A DNA stretch of 64,000 bases from Oscillospiraceae bacterium (GCA_017416685.1 JAFQBN010000003.1:83655-147654), one strand, 5' to 3'. Numbered from the stretch's first letter, positions 24,655 through 34,186 are shown. Numbers and translations: made by a program. The notes: generated by a model not told the origin, from the letters alone.

Positions 24655-25836
24655 ATGAAGAAGATCATTTCCCTGTCCCTGGCTCTGATCATGGCTCTGG
24701 GCCTGGTCGCCTGCGGCGGCGGCGACGTCTCCGGCGAGCAGTCCGGCGAGAACGTCGTTAAGATCGGCGTGTTCGAGCCCGCCTCCGGCGACTCTGCTTC
24801 CGGCGGCAAGAAGGAGACCCTGGGTATGCAGTACGCCAACCAGGAGACCCCCACTGTTGAGATCGGCGGCGTGACCTATCAGGTCAAGCTGGAGATCGCC
24901 GACAACGGCTCCTCCACCGACAAGGCTCCCACCGCTGCTTCCGATCTGGTTGCCAAGGACGTTGCCATCGTTCTGGGTTCCTACGGTTCCGGCGTGTCCA
25001 TGGCCGGCGGCCCCATCTTTGACGAGGCCGGTCTGGCTGCTCTGGGCGTGACCTGCACCAACCCCAACGTTACCGCCGGTAACGACTACTACTACCGCAT
25101 TTGCTTCCTGGATCCCTTCCAGGGTACTGTTCTGGCCAACTTCGGCATGGATAAGTTCGACGCCAAGGTCGCCTACTGCCTGGGCGAGATCGGCAACGAG
25201 TATGACCAGGGCCTGATCACCTTCTTCGAGCAGGCTTTCACCGCCGCTGGCGGCAAGGTCATCAAGGACTCCTTCCCCACCAACAACTCTGACTTCACCT
25301 CTTACCTGAACAAGGCCAAGAGCGAGGGCGCCGGCGTGATCTTCACCCCCGTGTCCATTGCTTACGCCACTCAGATCATCACTCAGGCCAGCTCTCTGGG
25401 CATCGACATCCCCTTCCTGGGTTCCGACACCCTGGACGACAACATGGTTCTGGAAGCTGCCAAGGGTACCGACATCCAGCTGTACGTTTCCACCTTCTAT
25501 CAGGAGGGCGGTAACCCCGAGTTCGACGCCGGCATCAAGAACTACATCAACAGCAACTCCGTTGCCAAGGACGCCAACGGCGGCAACGACACCATCTCCG
25601 CTGTGACCGCCATGGGTTACGACGCTTACTACGTCGCCCTGGAGGCCATGAAGGCTGCCGGTAGCGTTGAGCCCGAGGCCATCAAGGCTGCTCTGGGCGG
25701 CGTGACCTACACCGGCGTGTCCGGCGAGATCGCCTTCGACGAGATCGGCGACGCCATCCGCGACACCGCTTACATCAAGACCGCCAACACTGCTGACGGT
25801 ACCTGGGCCCTGGAGACTGTCCAGAAGGCCAACTGA
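24655..25836 (+). CDS. Branched-chain amino-acid ABC transporter substrate-binding lipoprotein
   Basis: 393-aa extracellular solute-binding lipoprotein of the Leu/Ile/Val type (LivJ/LivK family). Signal peptide with lipobox GLVACGG (Cys about residue 20), then the two-lobed type I periplasmic binding fold starting VVKIGVFEPASGD and containing AIVLGSYGSGVSMA, YYYRICFLDPFQGTVLANF and FLGSDTLDDN. First gene of the five-gene liv operon. Codon choice is strongly biased toward a few codons, as expected for an abundant protein. Two hairpins between it and livH may favour its higher expression. Branched-chain amino acids are the default substrate; other amino acids or amides are possible. Confidence 0.92.
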   Translation: MKKIISLSLALIMALGLVACGGGDVSGEQSGENVVKIGVFEPASGDSASGGKKETLGMQYANQETPTVEIGGVTYQVKLEIADNGSSTDKAPTAASDLVAKDVAIVLGSYGSGVSMAGGPIFDEAGLAALGVTCTNPNVTAGNDYYYRICFLDPFQGTVLANFGMDKFDAKVAYCLGEIGNEYDQGLITFFEQAFTAAGGKVIKDSFPTNNSDFTSYLNKAKSEGAGVIFTPVSIAYATQIITQASSLGIDIPFLGSDTLDDNMVLEAAKGTDIQLYVSTFYQEGGNPEFDAGIKNYINSNSVAKDANGGNDTISAVTAMGYDAYYVALEAMKAAGSVEPEAIKAALGGVTYTGVSGEIAFDEIGDAIRDTAYIKTANTADGTWALETVQKAN

Positions 25837-25857
25837 TAATCAACAGTTACAGTACTG

Positions 25858-25948
25858 CTTGGCGGGGGCAAATCTGCCCCCGCCAAGCGCTGTATCTTGG
25901 GCTGCCTCGAAAAAGGCTGATTTTTCGGCAGATTTCGAGACAGCCCAA
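25858..25948 (+). other. Two intercistronic hairpins between the binding-protein gene and livH
   Basis: A 13-bp perfect stem (25858-25870 / 25875-25887) and a second near-perfect 16-base stem (25897-25912 / 25933-25948). Neither is followed by a proper T run, so they probably stabilise the upstream message or partly attenuate transcription rather than end it. Confidence 0.6.
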
Positions 25949-25982
25949 TCTGTCTTTCGCAATCTGTTTTAAGGAGGAACTT

Positions 25983-26870
25983 ATGGAATATATCATTTCC
26001 ATCCTGCTCTCCGGTATTTCGGTGGGCGGGCAATATGCCCTGATCGCCATTGGTTATACTATGGTGTACGGCATCCTGCGCCTGATCAACTTCGCCCACG
26101 GCGATGTGTTCATGGTGGCGGGCCTGATGGGCATCTATCTGTCGGCCAGCATGCCCCTGTACGTGGCCATCCCTCTGGTCATCGTGCTGACGGCGGTTCT
26201 GGCATTCTTCATTGAGCGGGCGGCCTACAAGCCCCTGCGCAGTGCGCCCCGCATGTCGGTCATGATCTCTGCCATCGGCGTGAGCTATCTGCTGCAGAAC
26301 ATGGCCACTTACATCACCGGCGCTCAGCCCATGACCTATCCCACCATTCCCGGCCTGTCCGATACCGTGCAGATCGCCGGCACTCCCACCAAGTGGGCCG
26401 TGCTGCTGACTCCCGTGCTGGTTGCGGTGCTGGTGGTGGCCCTGACCGTGCTGATCAACAAGACCAAGGTGGGCATGGCTATGCGCGCCGTGTCCAAGGA
26501 TTTTGAGACTGCTCAGCTCATGGGCATCAAGATCAATACCGTCATTTCCGTCACCTTCGTCATCGGCTCTGTGCTGGCGGCGGTTGGCTCTATCCTGTAC
26601 TTCACCAACTACTCCGCCGTTACCCCCACCATCGGCGCTCTGCCCGGTCTGAAGGCCTTTGTGGCTGCCGTGTTCGGCGGTATCGGCTCCATTCCCGGCG
26701 CGGTGATCGGTGCCTTTATCATCGGCATCTGCGAGACGGTCATCAAGGGCCTGCCCTCCGCGTGGGACGTGTCCGTTTTCTCCGACGCATTTACCTTTGC
26801 CCTGCTCGTCGTCGTGCTGGTGTTCAAGCCCACCGGCCTGTTTGGCGAGAAGGCCACGGACAAGGTTTAA
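25983..26870 (+). CDS. livH: Branched-chain amino-acid ABC transporter permease LivH
   Basis: 295-aa integral membrane subunit with about 8 hydrophobic segments. Family hallmarks are GGQYALIAIGYTMVYGILRLINFAHGDVFM near the N-terminus, AMRAVSKDFETAQLMGIKIN (the cytoplasmic EAA-like loop that contacts the ATPases, about residues 165-185) and GLKAFVAAVFGGIGSIPGAV. ATG at 25983 with AAGGAGG 6-7 nt upstream. Followed by livM after 12 bases. Confidence 0.95.
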   Translation: MEYIISILLSGISVGGQYALIAIGYTMVYGILRLINFAHGDVFMVAGLMGIYLSASMPLYVAIPLVIVLTAVLAFFIERAAYKPLRSAPRMSVMISAIGVSYLLQNMATYITGAQPMTYPTIPGLSDTVQIAGTPTKWAVLLTPVLVAVLVVALTVLINKTKVGMAMRAVSKDFETAQLMGIKINTVISVTFVIGSVLAAVGSILYFTNYSAVTPTIGALPGLKAFVAAVFGGIGSIPGAVIGAFIIGICETVIKGLPSAWDVSVFSDAFTFALLVVVLVFKPTGLFGEKATDKV

Positions 26871-26882
26871 GGAGGTTCCCCA

Positions 26883-28058
26883 ATGATTCAGAAAAAAAGC
26901 AAGAAGGGCACCTTTGTCGCCCTTGGGTGTATCATCCTGTTTTTGGCAGTGATCGTACTGCTGGAGAATTTGGGCCTGTTTATGGACAATGTGCCTAAGC
27001 TGCTCAAGCCCACCAGCCAGCTGTTCGTAGTGTTGAAAAAGACCGCCGTGTATGCCCTTGCCGCCGTGTCCATGAACCTGCTGACCGGCTTTACGGGTCT
27101 GTTCTCTCTGGGTCAGGCCGGCTTTATGCTGCTGGGTGCTTATACCTACGCCATTCTGACCGTTCCCATGGCCAACAAGGATCAGGTCTATTACGCCTTT
27201 AACGGCTCTGCGGTGAAGTTCTCTCTGCCCGACCTGTTTGGCGGCGTGGACACCGTTGCCGGCCTTGTGCTGGGTGTGCTGCTGGCCATTATTCTGGCCG
27301 GTATCGTTGCGGCCATCTTCGCCTGGTTCATCGGTCTGCCCGTGCTGCGCCTGAAGAGCGACTATCTGGCCATTGCCACCCTCGGCTTTGCCGAGATCAT
27401 GCGTGCCATCTTCCAGTGGCAGAAACTGGGTCCCGTCACCAACGGCGCAAACATGATCAACAAGATCCCCACCTTTGCCAACTTCAACATCGAGAACGCC
27501 GCCGGCAAGGTGGTGCTGCGCCTTTCCACCTTTGTGCCGTTCCTGCTGGCCATCATCTGCATCGCCATCATCGTGCTGCTCATCAACTCCTCCTACGGCC
27601 GGGCCTTCAAGGCCATTCGAGAGGATGAGATCGCTGCCGAGGCCATGGGCATCAATCTGGCCAAGCACAAGCGCATGTCCTTCTGCATTTCCTCTTTCTT
27701 CGCCGGTATCAGCGGCGCTATGTTTGCCATGTTCGTCAACAACGCTCAGGCAAAGCCCTTTACCACCAACCTGACCTATGAGATCCTGCTTATTGTGGTC
27801 ATCGGCGGTATCGGCTCTATCACCGGCTCCTGCATTGCCACGTTCCTGTACGTGGCCTGCTCCGAGTGGTGGCTGCGCTTCCTGGATTCCCAGACCATGA
27901 TCGGTGACTTCCAGGTACCCCTGCTGCGCCCCGGCTTCCGTATGGTGGTGTTCTCCATCGTCATCATGGTGGTGGTGCTGTTCTTCCGCCGCGGCATCAT
28001 GGGCAACAAGGAATTACCCGACCTCTTTAAGGGCAAGAGAAAGGAGGCGGCGAAATGA
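26883..28058 (+). CDS. livM: Branched-chain amino-acid ABC transporter permease LivM
   Basis: 391-aa integral membrane subunit with about 9-10 hydrophobic segments. Recognisable are NLLTGFTGLFSLGQAGFMLLGAY, LPVLRLKSDYLAIATLGFAEI and the coupling loop GRAFKAIREDEIAAEAMGIN. The insert between the first helices (about 95-125) is longer than in LivH. ATG at 26883 after AAGGAGG. Its stop overlaps the livG start by four bases (ATGA). Confidence 0.95.
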   Translation: MIQKKSKKGTFVALGCIILFLAVIVLLENLGLFMDNVPKLLKPTSQLFVVLKKTAVYALAAVSMNLLTGFTGLFSLGQAGFMLLGAYTYAILTVPMANKDQVYYAFNGSAVKFSLPDLFGGVDTVAGLVLGVLLAIILAGIVAAIFAWFIGLPVLRLKSDYLAIATLGFAEIMRAIFQWQKLGPVTNGANMINKIPTFANFNIENAAGKVVLRLSTFVPFLLAIICIAIIVLLINSSYGRAFKAIREDEIAAEAMGINLAKHKRMSFCISSFFAGISGAMFAMFVNNAQAKPFTTNLTYEILLIVVIGGIGSITGSCIATFLYVACSEWWLRFLDSQTMIGDFQVPLLRPGFRMVVFSIVIMVVVLFFRRGIMGNKELPDLFKGKRKEAAK

Positions 28059-28903
28059 GCGAGAACGTGCTGCGTCTTGAAAACATCACTATGCAGTTTG
28101 GCGGCGTGGTGGCGGTCAATGACCTGTCCATGGAAGTGAACAAGGGCGAGATCGTGGCCCTGATTGGCCCCAACGGTGCCGGCAAGACCACCGCCTTCAA
28201 CTGCATCACCGGTGTGTATGAGCCCACCAACGGCCGCGTCAGCTTCAACGGCGTGCCTATGGTGGAGAACCATCCCCAGGGCAAGATGAAGAAGCTCTAT
28301 GCCGGCGAGCATAACGGCGACTTTACCGCCGTTATCAGCCCCACTCCTGACAAGATCACCCGGCTGGGCATTGCCCGTACCTTTCAGAACATCCGTCTGT
28401 TCTCCGCCCTGACGGTGTTTGACAACGTGCTGATCGCAAAGCACATGCGTGCCAAGCAGAACTTTATGTCCGCAACCTTCCGCTTCAACGCCGCGGAGGA
28501 AAAGCGCATGCGCCAGGAGGCCATGGCCCTGCTGGAGGAGCAGAATCTGGCTCACCTGAAGGACGAGGTGGCAGGTTCTCTGCCCTATGGTCTGCAGCGC
28601 CGCCTGGAGATCGCCCGCGCCCTGGCTACCGAGCCCAGCCTGCTGCTGCTGGACGAGCCGGCCGCCGGCATGAACCCGCAGGAGACCCATGAGCTGACCG
28701 AGTTCATCAAGGAAATTCGCAAGCGTTACGACCTGACCGTGCTGATGATCGAGCATCACATGGACCTGGTCATGAAAATTTCCGACCGCATCTATGTGCT
28801 GGACTTCGGCAAACTGATCGCTCAGGGTACGCCGGAGGAAATTCAGAATAATCCTCGCGTGATCGAGGCTTACTTGGGGGTGGCTGACGATGCTGAAAAT
28901 TGA
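28055..28903 (+). CDS. livG: Branched-chain amino-acid ABC transporter ATP-binding protein LivG
   Basis: 282-aa cytoplasmic ATPase subunit. Walker A GPNGAGKT (about 37-44), the LivG-type signature LPYGLQRRLEIARALA in place of LSGGQ, Walker B LLLLDEPAAGMNP and the switch His in MIEHHMDLVM. A loop insertion of about 20 aa after the Q-loop region (about 70-100) contains GEHNGDFTAVISPTPDK. Overlaps livM by 4 and livF by 14 bases, so translation is coupled. Confidence 0.95.
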   Translation: MSENVLRLENITMQFGGVVAVNDLSMEVNKGEIVALIGPNGAGKTTAFNCITGVYEPTNGRVSFNGVPMVENHPQGKMKKLYAGEHNGDFTAVISPTPDKITRLGIARTFQNIRLFSALTVFDNVLIAKHMRAKQNFMSATFRFNAAEEKRMRQEAMALLEEQNLAHLKDEVAGSLPYGLQRRLEIARALATEPSLLLLDEPAAGMNPQETHELTEFIKEIRKRYDLTVLMIEHHMDLVMKISDRIYVLDFGKLIAQGTPEEIQNNPRVIEAYLGVADDAEN

Positions 28904-29585
28904 TGGTCTGAAAGTCAACTACGGCGGCATCGAGGCCGTCAAGGGCGTTTCCATCGATGTGCCCGAGCGGCAGATCGTCACCCTGATCGGTGCCAACGGC
29001 GCCGGCAAGTCCACCACTCTGCGTGCCATCGCCGGTCTGGTGAAACCCGCTGCCGGCCGCATCCACCTGCAGGGTGAGGATATTACCGGGCTGTCTCCCG
29101 ACCACATTGTGTCCCGGGGCATCACTCTGGTGCCGGAAGGCCGCCGGGTGTTCCCTGACCTGACCGTGCTGGAAAACCTGAAGATCGGTGCATATCTGCG
29201 CAACGACAGTCTGGAGGACGATCTGAAGTGGGTGTACGACCTGTTCCCCCGCCTGAAGGAGCGCTCCTGGCAGGCGGCAGGTACCCTGTCCGGCGGCGAG
29301 CAGCAGATGCTGGCCGTGGGCCGCGCCCTGATGAGCAGACCCAAGATCATGATGATGGACGAACCCTCTCTGGGCCTTGCCCCTCTGGTGGTCAAGGGCA
29401 TCTTCGACATTATCAAGGAGATCAACCGCCAGGGCGTGACCATCCTGCTCATCGAGCAGAACGCCAACATGGCCCTGCGTGTGGCTGACACCGCATATGT
29501 GCTGGAGACCGGCCGACTGACCATGTCGGGTACCGGCGATGCACTGCTGCACAATGAGGCGGTCAAGAAAGCCTACCTCGGTTAA
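28890..29585 (+). CDS. livF: Branched-chain amino-acid ABC transporter ATP-binding protein LivF
   Basis: 231-aa second ATPase subunit. Walker A GANGAGKST (about 34-42), signature LSGGEQQMLAVGRALM, Walker B IMMMDEPSLGLAP, switch region LLIEQNANMAL. Last gene of the operon; the ATG lies inside the end of livG and the gene is followed by a strong terminator. Confidence 0.95.
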   Translation: MLKIDGLKVNYGGIEAVKGVSIDVPERQIVTLIGANGAGKSTTLRAIAGLVKPAAGRIHLQGEDITGLSPDHIVSRGITLVPEGRRVFPDLTVLENLKIGAYLRNDSLEDDLKWVYDLFPRLKERSWQAAGTLSGGEQQMLAVGRALMSRPKIMMMDEPSLGLAPLVVKGIFDIIKEINRQGVTILLIEQNANMALRVADTAYVLETGRLTMSGTGDALLHNEAVKKAYLG

Positions 29586-29591
29586 TAAGGC

Positions 29592-29628
29592 AAAAAAAGA
29601 CCGTTCCCTGCGGGGAACGGTCTTTTTT
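29592..29628. terminator. Bidirectional terminator between livF and the AAC(3)-like gene
   Basis: Perfect stem of about 16 bp (29593-29608 / 29613-29628) with A and T runs on the outer sides, between convergent genes. Confidence 0.92.
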
Positions 29629-30469
29629 ATTGCTTTTTGGGCCAGGTAGTCATTTTGTAGTCATCTACATCCAACATCCATTGGATCCACTTGGGGTTGG
29701 TCACGTCGGTGTAGACGGTGGGTTCCTTCAAAAGATACTCCAACTGGATATCCACGAAAGGACGCACGTCCACAACGGTAAATTGGGCATCTCCGCAGGG
29801 GGCGGAGACCATCAGTCCCTGCTGACGGAACATGGTTTCAAATTCAGAACCATCGGGTTTCCACTTGATGTCGGGCCAGAACGCCTCCTCGATAGGACCG
29901 TTGTAGACCCGCAGGTCGGCCATGGCCTCGGGATGCTTTGCCAATACCTTCTCCGCCGCCACATACTCGGCCAGGTGCCGATGAGTGCCGGTGATGGTTT
30001 GCGTACCCACCCAGACGATCTTGCCGTCGTGATCGTACAGCTTCTGCCAGGGGGAGGAGTGGGCGAAGGCATAGTCGCCGAAGAAACCGTATCGGGGACC
30101 GTAGCCGCCATGCTCGCAGGTAAGCTCGTGGGCCAGTTTGCCCCGGGCGGCCACGGAGTGGGTGGGATTGTCGCTGCGCAGGGTGCCGGGCATGGTGCGG
30201 AACACTTCGGTAATGTAGCCCACCTCGGAGGGGGTGGTGTCCTTATCCCAGATCTCGTAGGCGATGGGGTAGCTCTCGTCGGCCAGAGTGGGGACGGCCA
30301 CGGTACCCTCGGGGCCCACCTGCTCCATAAATGCGTCGATGACGGCCCGGGCGCCGCCCTCCACACGTCCCATGCTCTTCAGGGAGGAGTGGAACACTAC
30401 CACATCTCCGGTTTGAATACCCAGTTGGGTCAGGGTGTTTTTGATGTCCTGTTTGGTAACGATGGTCAT
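29627..30469 (-). CDS. AAC(3)-family N-acetyltransferase
   Basis: 280-aa member of the aminoglycoside 3-N-acetyltransferase fold family (FrbF/YokD-like). Family features are GDVVVFHSSLKSMGRVEGGA near the N-terminus, TLADESYP, GYITEVFRTMPG, RSDNPTHSVAARG with the active-site His, and SSPWQKLYDHDGKIVWVG. Most chromosomal members of this family are not drug-resistance enzymes, and the native amine substrate is usually unknown, so no resistance is claimed. ATG at 30469 with AGGAGG 8 nt upstream. Lone gene convergent with livF and divergent from the GH20 cluster. Confidence 0.88.
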   Translation of the reverse strand: MTIVTKQDIKNTLTQLGIQTGDVVVFHSSLKSMGRVEGGARAVIDAFMEQVGPEGTVAVPTLADESYPIAYEIWDKDTTPSEVGYITEVFRTMPGTLRSDNPTHSVAARGKLAHELTCEHGGYGPRYGFFGDYAFAHSSPWQKLYDHDGKIVWVGTQTITGTHRHLAEYVAAEKVLAKHPEAMADLRVYNGPIEEAFWPDIKWKPDGSEFETMFRQQGLMVSAPCGDAQFTVVDVRPFVDIQLEYLLKEPTVYTDVTNPKWIQWMLDVDDYKMTTWPKKQ

Positions 30470-30586
30470 GCGGATTGCCTCCTGCGCGCCGAAGCGCCGA
30501 TATTAAAGCCATTTTAACACAACCGGAGGAGAAAGAAAACTCCTCCATTGGGACATTTTTGCCCGTCATTACGTCCTGCCGGGTTA

Positions 30587-30614
30587 TTGAAATGGGACAT
30601 GAAAATGATATAAT
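30587..30614 (+). promoter_or_regulatory. Promoter of the first GH20 gene
   Basis: TTGAAA (30587-30592), 16 bases, TATAAT (30609-30614), about 50 bases before the ATG. Confidence 0.75.
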
Positions 30615-30664
30615 TTTTCTGAGAAAATATGGCACAAGGGCCATCAGAAGAGAGGAGAAACAAC

Positions 30665-32344
30665 ATGAACAACCTGCCTTTCAAGCGCGACACCGGCATT
30701 CCCTTCAAACGCTTCGGCGTGCGCACCGACTGCAGCCGCAATGCGGTGTGGAACGTCCCGTCTTTGAAGAAGTGGATCGACATTATTTCCAAGCTGGGCT
30801 ACAACACGCTGACCCTTTACTGTGAGGATACCTATGAGATCGAGGGTGAGCCTTACTTCGGCTATGGCCGCGGCCGCTTTACCAAGGCGGAACTGAAGGA
30901 ACTCAACGCCTATGCCCGTGAGCGTCAGGTGGAGATGATCCCCGGCACCAACACCCTGGCCCATCTGGGCAGCATCTTCCGCTGGGCCCACTACGCCGAG
31001 ATCAATGACAATGCCGACATCCTGCTGTGCGAGGATGAGCGCACCTACGCCCTGATTGAGAAGATGATCGCTACCGCCGCCGAGTGTTTCGACAGCCGCG
31101 TGATCGACATCAACATGGACGAGGCGGATATGCTGGGTCGCGGCAAGTATTACGCCAAGCATGGCCCCGACAAGCGCATTGAGATCCTCAAGCGCCACAT
31201 GAACCGGGTGTGCGAGATCGCCCGCAGCTACGGCTTTGAGATGATCATGATCTCCGGCGATATGTCCTTCCGTCTAGCCACCCACAGCGAAAGCTACAGC
31301 AACACCAAGGCCGTGGTGCAGGAGGATGTGTCCGACCTGATCCCTGAGGGTGCTGTGCTGAAGTACTGGGATTACTACAAGCGCAGCAAGGAGGACTACA
31401 CCGCCCTGACCAAGGTGCATCAGCAAATCAAGGCGGAGGGCCTGTGGTATCAGTGCGGCGTGTGGACCTGGCACGCTTTCTCGCCCGAGAACAACTACAG
31501 CACCGGCGCGATCCGCAACAGCCTGCAGGCTGCCATGGAAAACGGCGTGGAGAACATCAACGTGTGCTTCTTTGGCGACGACGGCGGCGAGTGTGCCCGC
31601 TTTGCCGGTCTGCCCGGCCTGTTCTACGCCAGCCAGATCGCCAAAGGCATCGACGATGAGGCCACCATCAAGGCCAACTTCGAGAAGGAATTCGGCATCC
31701 CCTACGATCAGTTCCTGCTCATCGACCTGACCCAGCGCAACGAGACCGAGGAGTACTGTGTCCATCCCACCCGCTACATCCTGTACAACGATCCCTTCAT
31801 CGGCCTGATGGACATGACCCTGCCCGAGAGCACCCGGGCCGACCACGAGGAGCTGGTCAAGCTGCTGGCGCCTTTGTGCAAGCACCCGGAGTGGGGCTAT
31901 CTGTTCCAGACCATGCACGACCTGTGTGCCGTCACCGCCGAAAAGTGCGACATCGGTACCCGGATCCGCGCCGCTTACGATGCCGGCGACAAGAAGCAGC
32001 TGAAGAAGCTGGCAAAGGAACTGCGCCGCATCCGTGATCTGGTGGAGAAGTTCTACCGCTCCTTCCGCCGCCAGTGGATGCTGGAGAACAAGCCCCACGG
32101 CTTTGATGCGTCCGATGTGCGCATCGGCGGCGTGATGACCCGCCTGGTCCACTGCGCCGAGCGGCTGGAGGAGTATGTGAAGGGCGATGTGGACCGCATC
32201 GAGGAGTTGGAGGAAACTCTGCTGGATGTGCGCACCCCCCTCAGCCCCGACTACGGCAAGCGCAAGTACCTGAACTACTGGGATCGCAACAGCCGTTATT
32301 ACACCGAAATCGTGTCCGCCAACTGGGTGGGCAAGGGCTTCTAA
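30665..32344 (+). CDS. GH20 beta-N-acetylhexosaminidase, paralogue 1
   Basis: 559-aa cytoplasmic TIM-barrel glycosidase resembling pneumococcal GH20C, which removes terminal beta-linked GlcNAc/GalNAc. The barrel opens with DCSRNAVWNVPSLKKWIDI and EDTYEIEGEPYFGYGRGRF; the catalytic Asp-Glu pair of GH20 lies in INMDEADMLGRG (Asp152-Glu153); YWDYYK (about residue 235) corresponds to the region with the acetamido-orienting Tyr; an aromatic WTWHAF follows. Unlike GH20C it begins directly at the barrel and lacks the about 60-residue N-terminal domain. No signal peptide. A helical C-terminal domain (about 385-520) is rich in Glu/Lys/Arg. ATG at 30665 with AGGAG 7-8 nt upstream. First of five paralogues. 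Confidence 0.87.
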   Translation: MNNLPFKRDTGIPFKRFGVRTDCSRNAVWNVPSLKKWIDIISKLGYNTLTLYCEDTYEIEGEPYFGYGRGRFTKAELKELNAYARERQVEMIPGTNTLAHLGSIFRWAHYAEINDNADILLCEDERTYALIEKMIATAAECFDSRVIDINMDEADMLGRGKYYAKHGPDKRIEILKRHMNRVCEIARSYGFEMIMISGDMSFRLATHSESYSNTKAVVQEDVSDLIPEGAVLKYWDYYKRSKEDYTALTKVHQQIKAEGLWYQCGVWTWHAFSPENNYSTGAIRNSLQAAMENGVENINVCFFGDDGGECARFAGLPGLFYASQIAKGIDDEATIKANFEKEFGIPYDQFLLIDLTQRNETEEYCVHPTRYILYNDPFIGLMDMTLPESTRADHEELVKLLAPLCKHPEWGYLFQTMHDLCAVTAEKCDIGTRIRAAYDAGDKKQLKKLAKELRRIRDLVEKFYRSFRRQWMLENKPHGFDASDVRIGGVMTRLVHCAERLEEYVKGDVDRIEELEETLLDVRTPLSPDYGKRKYLNYWDRNSRYYTEIVSANWVGKGF

Positions 32345-32363
32345 AATAGAAACAAAATGCAAC

Positions 32364-32402
32364 AAAATGCCGCGAAAAATTTTGTTTTCGCGGCATTTTT
32401 GC
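32364..32402 (+). terminator. Terminator after GH20 paralogue 1
   Basis: 15-bp stem (32364-32378 / 32385-32399) ending in ATTTTTGC, so paralogue 1 is its own transcription unit. Confidence 0.85.
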
Positions 32403-32431
32403 TTGTATTTTGAACAAAATTACAATATAAT
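32403..32431 (+). promoter_or_regulatory. Promoter of GH20 paralogues 2-3
   Basis: TTGTAT (32403-32408), 17 bases, TATAAT (32426-32431), about 55 bases upstream of paralogue 2. Confidence 0.75.
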
Positions 32432-32484
32432 GATGGACGAAAAACCTGCCGGGGAGCCGGCTGAAAAAGGAGACTGGGACAAAA

Positions 32485-34170
32485 ATGAGCGATTTGTCTG
32501 TCAAAAGCGGGAACGTGATCCCGTTTAAGCGTTTTTCCGCCACGTTGGACTGTTCCCGCAACGCGGTGGTTACGGTGGAGACCTTCAAAAAGTGGGTGGA
32601 CATCATTGCCGCGTTGGGCTATAACCTGACGAGTCTCTACATGGAGGACACCTACGAGGTGGAGGGACACCCCTACTTCGGCCACGGCCGGGGTCGCTAC
32701 TCCAAGGCAGAGCTGAAGGAGATGAATGCCTACGCCCGCTCCAAGGGGGTGGAGCTGTTCCCCAGCATTAACACGCTGGGTCATATGGATACCATCTACC
32801 GCTGGCCCCAGTACAAGGCCATCAACGATGCCTCCGACATCCTGCTGTGTGAGGATGAGCGCACCTATGAGTTCATCGAGAAGATGATTGCCACCTGTGC
32901 CGAGTGCTTCGACAGCCGCATCATCAGCGTGTCCATGGACGAGGCGGAGCTGCTGGGTCGGGGGCAGTATCTGGAACTTCACGGCTATCACAAGAGCCTT
33001 GACATCCTCAAACGGCACATGGCCCGGGTGTGTGAGATGACTGATCGGTACGGCTATGAGATGATGCTGGTGGCCGGCGATATGCCCGTGCGCCTTGCCA
33101 CCGGCAACGACAGCTATATCGACCCAAACAAGACGGTCACCGCCGACGTGTCCGACCTGATGCCGAAGAACGCCGCCCTGATGTACTGGGAGTACTACAA
33201 GCGGGACAAGGAAATTTACAAGGCGCACATGGCCATCCACCAGCAGATCAAGGCGGACAACCTGTGGTATCTGGGCGCGGTGTGGAACTGGCACTCCTTC
33301 TCGCCGGAGAACTATTACAGTACCCGTGCCCTGCGCAACAGCATACAGGCCTGCCGGGAGATGGGAATTGAAAATGTGGAGATTTGCACCTACGGTGACG
33401 ATGGCGCCGAGTGCGGCCGCTTTGCTGTGCTGCCGTCCATGTTTTATGCCAGCCGCGTTGCGGCCGGCATCACCGACGAGGAGCAGATCAAGCGGGAGTT
33501 TGAGCAGATGTTCCACATCGCCTACGATGACTTTCTGCTGCTTGACCTGACCCAGCGCAAGGAGGGAGAAATCTACGGCAGCCATCCCCAGCGCTATATC
33601 CTGTACAACGATCCCTTCATCGGACTGATGGATCTGACCATCCCCGACCACACCCGTGCCGACCACGAGGAACTGATGGAACTGCTGAAGCCCCACTGCA
33701 GCCATCCCGAGTGGGGCTATCTGTTCCGGACCATGTACGATTTGTGCGCCGTTACTGCCGCCAAGTGCGACATCGGCATGCGCATCCGTGCCGCTTACGA
33801 GGCCGGGGACAAAGCGGAGTTGGGCGAGCTGGCTGTGGAGCTGCGCCGCATCCGGGGTCTGGTGGAAACCTTCTACGAATCGTTCCGTTATCAGTGGATG
33901 AAAGAGAATAAGCCCCACGGCTTTGACGTGTCTGACATCCGTCTGGGCGGCGTGATGACCCGATTGAGCCACTGCGCCGATCGGCTGGAGGATTACATCC
34001 GTGGCGACATCGACCGCATCGAGGAGTTGGAGGAAGTCCTGCTGGATATGCGTACCCCTGCCAGCGCCGACTACGGCCAGCGCAAGTATCTGAACTACTG
34101 GGATCGCAACGCACGGCAGTATTGCGACATTACCAGCGCCAATATGCTGTTTAAGCCGCGCACTTGCTGA
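32485..34170 (+). CDS. GH20 beta-N-acetylhexosaminidase, paralogue 2
   Basis: 561-aa cytoplasmic GH20, closely related to paralogue 1 over its whole length. Key parts: DCSRNAVVTVETFKKWVDI, EDTYEVEGHPYFGHGRGRY, catalytic pair in VSMDEAELLGRG (Asp152-Glu153), YWEYYKRD (about 235), VWNWHSF. No signal peptide and no N-terminal accessory domain. The ATG at 32485 has AAAGGAG rather far upstream (12 nt). Forms a two-gene unit with paralogue 3, 16 bases apart. A different inner sequence at the substrate loops (GNDSYIDPNKTVTAD) suggests a shifted specificity compared with paralogue 1; this is inference. Confidence 0.87.
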   Translation: MSDLSVKSGNVIPFKRFSATLDCSRNAVVTVETFKKWVDIIAALGYNLTSLYMEDTYEVEGHPYFGHGRGRYSKAELKEMNAYARSKGVELFPSINTLGHMDTIYRWPQYKAINDASDILLCEDERTYEFIEKMIATCAECFDSRIISVSMDEAELLGRGQYLELHGYHKSLDILKRHMARVCEMTDRYGYEMMLVAGDMPVRLATGNDSYIDPNKTVTADVSDLMPKNAALMYWEYYKRDKEIYKAHMAIHQQIKADNLWYLGAVWNWHSFSPENYYSTRALRNSIQACREMGIENVEICTYGDDGAECGRFAVLPSMFYASRVAAGITDEEQIKREFEQMFHIAYDDFLLLDLTQRKEGEIYGSHPQRYILYNDPFIGLMDLTIPDHTRADHEELMELLKPHCSHPEWGYLFRTMYDLCAVTAAKCDIGMRIRAAYEAGDKAELGELAVELRRIRGLVETFYESFRYQWMKENKPHGFDVSDIRLGGVMTRLSHCADRLEDYIRGDIDRIEELEEVLLDMRTPASADYGQRKYLNYWDRNARQYCDITSANMLFKPRTC

Positions 34171-34186
34171 GAGGGGAGGAAACACG

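Noticed and set aside
29627-30469. Reading the AAC(3)-family gene as an aminoglycoside resistance determinant
   Set aside because: The family has many housekeeping members and there is no mobile context or other resistance gene; only the family name can be supported.
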